Shown piece after piece: positions 49,775 to 59,300 of a DNA stretch of 64,000 nucleotides; the first letter of the stretch is position 1, and each line of letters starts with the position of its first letter. The DNA lies in contig CASHTG010000017.1 of assembly GCA_949357655.1 (NCBI GenBank), positions 868,001 to 932,000 on the forward strand, in the 5' to 3' direction. The notes beneath the pieces were generated by a model. It saw only the letters and a list, made by a program, of their open reading frames with translations, was not told where the DNA came from and made no database searches. Source of the stretch: Parascedosporium putredinis (lineage: Eukaryota > Ascomycota > Sordariomycetes > Microascales > Microascaceae). The position numbers and the translations under genes were made by a program.

Positions 49775-51042
49775 TTACAATCGCGAGTTGGAAAAGGTGG
49801 CTATGCCCTCGGGGACACTGGGTGCTGCACCGTCGCCCAACACTGGGTCGCCAAAAACGAACGCCTCGTCGCCAGTAAAGTACCTGGGCAGCATTTCGGT
49901 TAGCTCTCTGTTAGTTCAGAGCGTGACGACTAGACGCGGAACGGTACTTGGAAAATATGCCTTGAAACCGGGGATGGGCTGGAAAGGGAAAAGAATAGAA
50001 GATGTCCATGTTCAGGGATACATACCACCCCCTCTCTGGGCCGCCTGTCAGGAAACTGCAGTTGCTGTTTGCTTCACAAGTCCAACCCCCAGTCACTCCT
50101 CCCCTTGGAGGCCATCTGCACACCCTAGCGCCAGAGCATGGGGTTGTGTCGTTGCAGTCGCTTGGCTCTTCGCCCTTTCATCGAGAGGCAGCGCACTGGA
50201 TGCGAGTCCGAGTGGTGAGGAGACAGGGCCATCAAGACGCTTTCTAAAAACGCTCAGCCCACAAGTGAAAGTATCAAAATCTTGAACCTCGACCCTGTCC
50301 GGGATGTCCCCGGTCAGAACACGCCCTATCGCTATGATCACTGCTGCGTGAGAACATAAGATAACGGAACGAACTCCCTCCGCATTGCACCTCTCTACAA
50401 CCTTTTCCAGAGCCGCAGCGACCCGACTATACAGACCCTCAATGCTCTCGCCGTTCTTGTTCGCGACAACACCCGACTCAAAGGATTCGTCAAGAAGAGG
50501 GAACATTGTCTTCAGCAAAGAGTGCGACGCGGGCCTCGGCTGGTCAAAGGGGCTTGCCCATAAAACTCGCCGATTCCAGTTTCGCTACGGATAGCGAGCG
50601 CGGGCAATGGCTCTTGCCCCTCACCCTGCCGCTTACTAGCTTCTTCGTTGCGAAGTGAGATGAATGGTGAGATGGTTTGGAGACACCGGTAATAAGGACT
50701 AGAGTAAACGGCTTCGATTGGGGGTCAAGAGACATCAAATATGCCCCCAACTCTTGGGCTTGGTCGATGCCGTGGGCCGTCAATGGAGGGTCAGCAGCAA
50801 TCTTTGTTGGGGACAGAACAGTCGTGGACGCAACCCCCGAGACTGGGTCGATCACATAGCTACACCGGAACTAAGAGGACATTTAGCATCTTGAGCTTAT
50901 TCTTCCTCTGAACCCTCTCGCCTTCGCTAGTCTCCAGCCATCTATATATAGGCTTCAAGATCTCAGGAAGTGGGGTGTTTTTCACTCTTAGGACGAGTGG
51001 TCTTACCCCATGGCGGACAACATAGATGGTCTCAAGGGACAT
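49775..51042 (-). CDS. Histidine-phosphatase-superfamily protein, TFIIIC tau55 (Tfc7)-like
   Basis: Three exons: 51007-51042, 50026-50870 and 49775-49883, with introns of 136 and 142 nt. About 330 residues. Exon 1 encodes MSLETIYVVRHG, ending exactly on the RHG catalytic motif. The phosphatase/phosphoglycerate-mutase-like domain continues with DPPLTAHGIDQAQELGAYL, VYSSPYYRCLQTISPF, ETGIGEFYGQAP and the second histidine in VILCSHAAVIIAIGR. The C-terminal part (GGWTCEANSNCSFLTGGPER, then GW) has the pattern of the tau55 subunit of TFIIIC, the RNA polymerase III factor, in which a histidine-phosphatase domain is fused to such a tail. A free metabolic phosphatase is the alternative. Three frame breaks: a C run near 50737, a T run near 50548, and one between about 50110 and 50220. 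Divergent from SIN1. Confidence 0.78.
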
Positions 51043-51951
51043 TTTAAACGCTGCAAGACAGTCCCGTGGTTTAGAATGACTCAAATCCACCGCTGGACTC
51101 TTATGATCTTTGAAGAAAATGAACAAGAATCGTCAATCTCTGTCTGTGGGAGAGTCACCTCGTTCCAAGCCCTGTGATCGCTCTGTGTCAGACCTAGGGC
51201 AGAACCACGCAGAGATTCACCAATAGCTACCGTTATTTCCAACGCCAGGAAGGGGGAAGGAAAGAGATTAAGAAGAAGAAGAAAGAGGCAGAATCCCCGT
51301 AGAGAAGCAGTCTATTACGTCGCTAGCAAACTGCGAGAGCTCTCCAAATCGCGATGGGGTTTAATAGGAACAGGACGTTTGGGAAGTTTAATGATACGCA
51401 CTGAAGTAGCAGCCCGCTAAAAAAGAAGGAAGTAGAGAAATTACTATGAATATAGCGTAGGTATCAATTAGCGATAGAAGGAGTTAACAATGGGAGGTTG
51501 AGAGACTAGAGGGCATCTTCCAGGATTTTGGGCATCCGGTGCTCACGAAATGCGGATGCCGAGGCTTCAAGTCGGTATTCCCATGCGCACTCTTGCTGAT
51601 GCCCTTACAGGGGTTCATACAAAGGCGGGGTGATTCATTAGTCGGGGCAGCACCATCTCTCGGTGTATTATTCATTTATAAGGGAGTCGCCGTCCAAGCT
51701 CTCGGTGTGTCCGTCGGTGAGCCGACCCCCTCAACCGACGGAGGCTGAGGGACCCGTGAAACAGTTATTGGTGGGAACCGCGTTCGCTCTTTCACTTTCA
51801 ACGTACAGCTTCCTGGCACTCCACCATTGCTCCTTTCGCCCCATTCAAGGGGAGAATGGCCCAATTTCAGCCTTCTTTGTGTCTGCACTAGGAACCCTTC
51901 AATTAAAATCTCTACACCTCCCCTCCTAACGTCCGTCAACGGCATCTCGCA
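51043..51951. other. Divergent promoter region between tau55-like gene and SIN1
   Basis: About 0.9 kb separating two start codons. Purine-rich aag runs at 51250-51290 and an AT-rich part at 51355-51490; no gene was seen. Confidence 0.45.
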
Positions 51952-54736
51952 ATGTCTGTCCTCCAGTCCGAAGAGTAAGCCGGCTACCTTCCCCAAGCCT
52001 CCCGCTACTTTCTGCCTTTGTGGTGTCTGCCAAGGAATTATGGATATGCTAATGTGCCTTTTAATAGCTTGGTTTCCTACCAGCTCCGGAGCAGCTACCT
52101 GGACGACATTGCCGACGGCGTAGGCGAGCGCCTCATTACTCTCAACGACGGATTTCTCAACTCGGCTGCGTACAAGGCGGCTGGATGGCGCACAAACCAC
52201 GCCCTTTCGAAACGCACACATTCCTCCCATACCCACCGCCATTGCGTCCGAATATTTCCAAGCACCGCGCTCAGCCCGGCACACCTTGGAGGATGAGGCA
52301 GAGGATGGAGGCATGCTCACCGCCGGTGGTGACAGCACCCTCGGGCCTGGAATGGCGATTAAAAGGCGACGTCGTCGAGAACAAATGGAAGAGGATGACA
52401 GTAGTGATCTGAGTGACGATAGCGATGACGAATCCGATACACGACCTGCCCAACAGATCAAATTCGCCAAGATGCCCGTTCGAGGCCGCGCGGGCTCCTC
52501 GCCTCTCCAATCCTCGAATTTAAGACAGATGACGACGGCGTCGCCGCCCCGTGCTGGTGCGGGGGCGCGACGAGGATCGCAATCGGCCCTCGACACGGTC
52601 AAAGAGCGCGTGCGCCGGGATACCGTGACAAGTAGCGAGGTGTCCTCTGAAAACGAGTTTGATGCTTCTGGCTTCCATAGACATCGTGAGCAGGCTCGGC
52701 AGGCGGCGCGAATGGCAGCAGCCAAAGCGAGTCGGTCGCGAGCCAAGTCGAATGATGATATCACACCCGGGGTTTCTCGCCACGATAGTCTACCACTGCA
52801 GGAGGAAGAAGAAGAATCAGATGCCTCTGATATTTCGGACGCCGCCTTTGCCGAGAGTCTCGACTCGGCCTCAATCCTAGATGCCGTAGACAACCCCATT
52901 GTTGACAACCCAATCCACCCTCGCCAACGGTCCAAGTAGTAGGAACCCCGCCCCGGGTGTTCGCGAGGCAGTCTACGATCCGCCGGTCCCACGCTCCACA
53001 GCCTAGGATACTCGCAGCGCTTCCTCCCCGAGGCCCTTGAGCACCATCCGACCGGTGAGCATGATACAGCCAGTAAGCATGCTGACGGAGTTGTTAAAAA
53101 CGAAGAAGTCTAAGTCGAAACCTACGATGCCTTTCCAAAATTTTGCGTCCCTCTCCGGGGAGGGCGACAACCGTAAACCTATGCTTCTCCGAATCTATCC
53201 TGCCTTTTCCGAGGACCCCGACGAACACTTTGAAGTCCTTATTCGCCGAGACGTCAGCGACGATGCCGGAAATAATTTCCGTGTAGTCACTGTGGGTGAC
53301 GCAATTGGGCTAAGTCTACTACGGTATATCCAAGAAAAGAGACAACCCACGCTGCCAGTGGACAAGCTCAACGTGAATTGGTACAGCTTACGGATAGTTG
53401 AAGAAGGAGGAGAGATCGATGACGACTTTCCCCATTAGAGAGAAAAAAGCCCCTCGCATCGTTCACGACTGCCAACAACAGAGCGGCAGCTTCCAACTTC
53501 CAGCAGGGCGCAGCGAGCCGAGGTGGAGGCAGAGGGAGGGCAAACTCGAACAAGGCGCATGACGAATTTGCCTTGGTCCAGGCTTCCCCATCTGAATATG
53601 AGGATAATAAGAGGATTACGCCAGAATTTGAACCCGAGGAAGAGGTGGCCGAGGACGAGGGCGAGGCGGCGGTCAAGGACACAACACCAAAGAGTACACC
53701 CCAGCCGGAATTATCGCTTTCCGTACCATATCAACCAAGACAGAATCCCGTTCTCACGACGACTCATCGGGCTGGAATTCTCCTAGATCAACCTCAAGTG
53801 GCAACGTCGGTACAACATGCAAGGGGGCAGCAGAAATTACTTCGGGTCAACATCCTCTCATCAGACACGGCCCCAGGTCAATTAGTAACACTGGATGTCA
53901 CGACAGATACTTATTTAGCCGAGGTGCTAGACTTGGTGTGCAAGAAGCGGCAGCTAGACAAAGTCAACCATGTCCTCAAAATTCCGAACTCGGGAGCTGT
54001 CGTCATGGTGGACCGGCCGGTCGCCTCCCTTGGTGCCGTGTCAGAGCTGGAGCTGCATCGGCGGCGTTTCGCCACGGATGGCCCGCTCACAGTGACGGGG
54101 TCACCCAGCAGCTCCTCGCCAAAACTTCCATTCGGCGAGGGCCAGCAGAAGCGTTGGAAGAAGGACAAGTTTATGGGAGCGCATCCTCTTGCGCGTGAAG
54201 CGCTAAAACAGGACGAACTGAACAACGCCAACTACAAAAGTATACCGTTTGGCGGAAGCAGCCAATGCGAATCGTAGGGATGAGCGAAAGAGTGTTCATT
54301 ATCGACGGCGAATATGTTCACATCATGGCGGCATCTGGTGCAAAGGGAGTGGATGGGGGCAGGAAGGCTACGACTGTGCATTTTAGCAATGTCGTTGGCT
54401 GCAAAGTCATGAGGAAACACCCAACCACCTTCAAGGTACGTCATATCGCGCTCTCACTCGGCCATGGCTAAAGCGGAGAGCTGCTGGCGAAGAACTGCGC
54501 TGGAAGAAGTTGTTTCCGTCCTCGTGAGACAGCGAGATAGTCTTGGCTATGCGTTATATCGTTGGGGCTCCAGCCAAGAGAACAAACCACGCTAACCCTT
54601 GTCTCTTTTATCATAGCTCGTTGTGTACAAGGCTACGGAAAGTAAACGGTACGATTTTGAGGCCAAGACGGCGGATGAGGCGAACGAAATCGTGAAGGAA
54701 CTTAAGAAGGGCATCTCGCCCTATCGGGATGTCTAG
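51952..54736 (+). CDS. SIN1: TORC2 subunit Sin1/Avo1
   Basis: Stress-activated MAP-kinase-interacting protein, a core TORC2 subunit that recruits AGC kinase substrates and binds phosphoinositides at the plasma membrane. Three exons: 51952-51974, 52068-54435 and 54617-54736, with introns of 93 and 181 nt. About 838 residues. Order: N-terminal MSVLQSEE and YQLRSSYLDDIADGVGERL; an acidic/Arg-rich region (RRRRREQMEEDDSSDLSDDS); the CRIM domain from about 360 (MPFQNFASLSGEGDNRKPML, RYIQEK, VDKLNVNWYSLRIVEEGGEI); a Ras-binding-like domain near 600 (LLRVNILSSDTAPGQLVTLD); and a C-terminal PH domain from about 715 (VWRKQPM, ERVFIIDGEYVHIMAA) ending KELKKGISPYRDV. Six missing bases would account for the breaks: two around 52200-52230, two between 52930 and 53035, one in CCCC near 53428 and one in AAAA near 54237. 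Confidence 0.92.
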
Positions 54737-54757
54737 TCAACCTTGCTATGCTACCAT

Positions 54758-54820
54758 GACAACCAAATATTCCTGAACAAACGGGAATGGCTGATGGGCA
54801 TCTGCCCTCTGCTCTCTGCG
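54758..54820 (+). repeat. Direct repeat, copy 1 (just after the SIN1 stop)
   Basis: A 63-bp sequence beginning gacaaccaaatattcctg, starting 21 bp after the SIN1 stop codon. It recurs at 55746-55814. The copies are identical except for one g/t difference, one c/t difference and a 6-bp insertion in copy 2. Confidence 0.9.
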
Positions 54821-54822
54821 AG

Positions 54823-55307
54823 AGAGAGTCAAAGTTACCAAGAAAATTGGGAAATCAGCTTATGAAGTCAGCAGCCTCCCAGAGAAATACAGACGACTCC
54901 ACCCAGTCTTCTCAGTGAGCCTACTAGAACCCTGGCGCGACAGAGAGGGAGAAGATATATCACAAAACCTCCCAGACCTAGAGGACGAGCCAGAAGTATG
55001 GGAAGTCGAGGAAGTGGTCGACAAACAAATGGACGGCGACCAGGAGGAGTATCTTATCAAATAGGTAGGTTTCCCAGTAGAACAGAACAGTTGGGAACCC
55101 ATAGAAGCCTTGGAGAACGCAAAAGAGGCTGTCGCCAAATACGAGAAAAGGAAAAATCAATTTAAACACCCCCAGAAAAGCTATAATCATCCTCTAAGGG
55201 GTCGGAGCAGGAACAGGGGCAACATAGTCCCCATCCACATCACGAACCCCCGATTTCACCTCTTACACAAACTACGAAATCACACCCCAATTATCCATCC
55301 ACATTAA
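54823..55307 (+). mobile_element. Ty3/gypsy-type retrotransposon remnant: integrase end and chromodomain
   Basis: An in-frame stretch (frame of 54831) encodes the C-terminal end of a chromovirus integrase. First comes the conserved KVTKKIGKSAYEVSSLPEKY, then LHPVFSVSLLEPWRD. A chromodomain follows: PEVWEVEEVVDKQ, GDQEEYLIK, a stop (TAG at 55062-55064), then VGFPVEQNSWEPIEALENA. The TAG is exactly where chromodomains have the aromatic-cage Trp. TGG to TAG corresponds to CCA to CTA on the other strand, a CpA-to-TpA change as produced by RIP. No reverse transcriptase, protease or LTR pair was found nearby. This is a dead fragment inserted beside SIN1. Confidence 0.85.
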
Positions 55308-55570
55308 CACATTATCCGCCACGAAGAGGGCCTGGTGAGCCTTCGTAGGAGGCACAGTCGTGAGAAGCCCCTCCACAACCGCTCGGGAGGCCGCGGTATC
55401 ATAACGCGCAAATATGGTTCCAGCCGCCGCCTTGCCACCTGAGCGTTTAGTAGACCCCTCAGCGAACCGATAGCCAACACGAAACGAAAAATGGAATCGT
55501 GCGCAACCACGGTCGACGCGGACCGACCCCAGTTATCAGGGGGCTCCTAGGTAGCATAGTCTGCGCGGGA
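55258..55570 (-). pseudogene. Unidentified coherent reading, perhaps element-derived
   Basis: On the minus strand, two adjoining frames read smoothly: one with STVVAHDSIFRFVLAIGSLR, then, shifted, AAAGTIFARYDTAASRAV, VVEGLLTTVPPTKAHQALF and VADNVLMWMDNW, up to a stop. Composition is protein-like but I do not recognise it. It lies between the two direct-repeat copies, next to the chromodomain remnant, so an origin in the same or another element is possible. Confidence 0.3.
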
Positions 55571-55745
55571 AACATTGGGACGGTCTTAGCCGGAAGTGAT
55601 AAGCTCCCCCAGACGATTGAGGCGGCCAAGGTTCACCCGACTCACACCAGACGACTGGCAGTCGGCGATCGCCTGGATCCGCTGGGCCATCGCCTGGTCC
55701 GTCGTGGCAGGAACCTAAAGAGAAATCCAGAAAAGGTTAGAAGTA

Positions 55746-55814
55746 GACAACCAAATATTCCTGAACAAACGGGAATGTCTGATGGGTATCTGCATCTGCC
55801 CTCTGCTCTCTGCG
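55746..55814 (+). repeat. Direct repeat, copy 2
   Basis: 69-bp copy of 54758-54820, with an additional tatctg-like hexamer that doubles an adjacent tctgca/tatctg word. The two copies bracket about 925 bp holding the retroelement remnant. Confidence 0.9.
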
Positions 55815-56275
55815 GACCTTCCATTTTTCTCTTCCCCTCTTGCCCTTTGGTGTGTTTTCTTGTTTTAACCCTTTACGTACCTTGGAGCAAGGTAAATTTG
55901 CATATGGGTCTGGGGAGTTATCGGGGTATCATTTATGCCGTGCCAGGCGTTTTTCCAATGGTGACTTTGTGTAGCTATTTTGAGTTGATTTTCGGATATC
56001 ATACTATTCGAGCTGTACATTAGAGACAAACGCCGCCTGTCGCTTTATGAGAGCGGGCGGTGTTCCGGGCTAGGCGTGGGGTGAGATCATCCCTAGTAGT
56101 CAAAAGATCTGAAGCTTCTGCCAAGGAAGCAGAACAAAGTTTGCGCATTGTTTAGATTTAGTTTGTGTGCTTGGCCACGCTGGAGGTTGTAGCTTCGAAA
56201 TCTCACTTTTCTGACACAGACCGCGCGGTGTACGAGGAGCAGAGTATACCAGCCTTGCCGGGAAGACATTGGATA

Positions 56276-56314
56276 TTTAATATCGGTATCTTGCTCATCG
56301 ACGCCGATATTAAA
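56276..56314. repeat. Perfect inverted repeat, 11-bp arms and 17-nt loop
   Basis: Arm tttaatatcgg (56276-56286) is exactly complementary to ccgatattaaa (56304-56314). Could form a hairpin or be a palindromic protein-binding site; no known motif is recognised. Confidence 0.85.
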
Positions 56315-59300
56315 GATTTACCAACAACGCCCCTTGATCGGCATCGTTCATATACAGCAGCAAGTGAATACGAGAGGTGTTCGTAGCCTCGAAAAACGAA
56401 AAAAACTTGGCTGGAATTCCGCTCCTCTCTATGTTCACCAGCGTCCTACGTCTATGAAGCAACTTGAAACTCGAATGCAGATCAAGGCCGTCCTTGTAAT
56501 GTTCAAAGAGCTTCTGGGGGTGGATGTTTTCATGGTAGTTGAGGTCGCGCTACAGTAATAACATTCGGAAGCATCACCGTGCTGCGACTGCTTTGCCGTG
56601 GGAGGAGAGGAAGCTTGTCCTAGTGCACTTGTAAGCTGCAGGTAGCCGGTAGAGGGTGCACTAGCATCGGCTGCAGGAAACGCGCAAGTGGAATGTCTCG
56701 GGGAGAAGGCTTGTTTGTACTTGTAGCCAGGGGAAGATGAGATGAGAGGAGGAAAGGGTGCGTTGTTATGGTGATGTGGACGTGATGGTGGATGCTATAG
56801 GGCAGTGGCCAAGCCGACCCAGATGTGGAGGATAAGGTGGATGGTTCAGTACGCGCAAGCAGAGATGGCTCAGCTTTCAAGATCTGCGGATATTCAGGAG
56901 GCTTGAGAGGGAAGGGGATGAAGAAGACCTCCAAGTCGGGAAGGGATTCGATGGTTTCTAGGTGCGGGTAACTCATGGGGCCCATCTCTCGGCGCAATCA
57001 AGGGCCCAAAGGGGAGAACCGTACGCAGAGCTTAAGCACTGGGAGAGCTACTTTGACGTTTCTTACGGGGCCAGCAGTTGGTCTCTAGACACACCCTTCC
57101 CCTAAGCGGCAAAAGCATGGCCCGATCTGCGGGTTGACCCCCAAGCCAGATGTCGGGAGCTCTAAAAAGGCTGAGCGCCATTTTTACGGTTCGGAAGAAA
57201 GTTGGAGTTGGCAGAATATCAAGAATGCAGGTCCAAGATGTGTTTGGACATCCAAGTTTGGTCCGTGTCAACAGAGAAATGAACAGGAACTTGCGCAATC
57301 CATCAGCCTTGAAACACCAGCCGGTCTCCACCCTACAAGATGAAATAGAAATCCGTCTTGGCAGATGAGGAAGCGGCTGGAGTGACTGGTCGAATTCGAG
57401 AACGACCGCCCCGTCCCATGGCCGAATCGCCGCTGTCACCAGCTCCGTCACTCAGTCAGGAAGATGTCTCCGTATCTGCACGCTGGATAGTATACAGGAG
57501 CCGTACTTGGAGATGTAGCCTGCTTGGATTTCCTTTGCCAGATATTAATAGATGAAACCGTAGCTCATTGGATTTTGTGGACACTGGCATAGCCCTCTCT
57601 TGCCATCACATAAATGTACACTTGACGCTCCACAGGGGGAGACACCGCAGAGATTAAGGTGGGGATCGCAGAGAGCACAACAAACAAGAGTCGGGAGAAG
57701 AAAAAGTTGGAAGCAAGGCGGAAACCTGAGGAGAAAGGTCGATGTCGCCATCCGAAGGTTAATGGCCAAAAAAGCGGTCGTACCAGCGGTGGTGCAAGGT
57801 CAACTGCACATTTCCTGAGCTCTCATCAACAATTGATGTACAAGGATAGTCGGTAACCTTGGAAGCGTGGAGCGGCGATCTTCAATATCCGAAGGCTCAA
57901 GCTGTTTGTCACCTGGGAGGTTTGTGTTATTTGACACCCGAACAGTAGACCCTTCCTGCAACTTGCCAAGGGGTTTAGTCGAGCAGCCATTCGGTTCTCT
58001 ATAAACCGATTATACAAGTATGTCATGGATTATTTCGAATTTGGGTTTAAAAAAGAAAGAAAAAAAAAAGGAAGAAAAAAGGGCAGAGAGAGGTCTAGAA
58101 TCAACATCGGTGGGATCCAAAGGATGAGGCGTGGATGTGGCGAAATTATTGATGAATCCCTCTTGCAAGGTGCTCATCGGGACAGGACATCTAGCTCAAG
58201 GTCTCTTAGATTGATCCTCCTGGGCTACCCGAGGCTCGAGAGGACTAAGGACCTAGAAAGGGCCTATGTGCTGAATGACCAAGGACTCATTTGAACATCC
58301 ATCAATTGATGCTCTTTCAAAAGCGATGGCATCCCAGTAACACCATTGCTTATTGCCGCCAAGGGTCAGTCCAGGAGTATGAGGTAGGACCTACCAGCAA
58401 GAGCCTGGTCACTAAATGATAGGTAAGTTATGTCTCCTGGGACCGCAGGCCTTTCTACTGGTCAGTGGTACACCAGGGTCGGCCTTGATGGATGGTATTC
58501 CTAACACTGTGGTATTATTCAACTCCAAGTCTAACTTAAACTCTCGATCTTAAATGGGATGAGTAAGAGGGCGAATAGCATTCCTCTTGATCGAATCATT
58601 ATTTGCCGAGCCCATTAACAACTCAGACCATGGCAATTGTGATGAATAGGGCAAAGGGGTAAGTAGACAAAGGCGAGAGAGAGAAATCCAGAGGAGTAGG
58701 TCTCCACTTCTACCAACAGTCGAGCCTTCCACCTGGGCGAACACCCTCCACCTCCATTGTTCTTTCCCACCTCTGTGCCTCAATCGGTGTGTTGGATGTC
58801 GCGTTCAGCAAGTGGCCGAAACCGGCAAAAGGGAAAGCGCGAGAGACGGTTTATGAGGAAGTTGGCTCGCCACAGTATCGGCGCACCCCATCTTGCCCAT
58901 GTTAGCTGGGCGGATACGGCAGCCGGCGCCCGGAAAGGACGTGCGCCACAACAAAGGTGGGGATGGCATGTTCACTGGCTGCCCGCCATTCGCCGGCCAC
59001 GGACCGGTCATGGACCGAAGATTATGCCGGTATTTCCGCTCTCCGTCACGCGTCGTCATCACTGTCCAACCAGCGCCAGCTCCGTGCGCTAACACTACCA
59101 AAAGGGAAAGAGCACTGAGAGAGAACAAAGAGGGGGCAAAAAAAGAAAAAGAAAAAGAAAACACCCAAAATAGCATGGTAAAAGGAATAGAAGCAAAGAT
59201 GTACAAAATCATTCAACTTGATTTGCTTCCAATGGGCTCTCTGCCCCACCTTTATGCTGCCTGTTGGATGTTGGAGTACCACGCAGTCGGCAATGCTGGT

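Noticed and set aside
51676..52992. 438-codon minus-strand frame opposite SIN1
   Set aside because: Antisense shadow: the plus strand carries recognisable Sin1 sequence through the whole stretch.
53004..53006. In-frame TAG in SIN1 if the frame of the downstream CRIM domain is extended upstream
   Set aside because: The preceding region is better explained by the third frame (two missing bases, reading PQPRILAALPPRG into LSTIRP), which needs no nonsense mutation and matches the direction of all other breaks.
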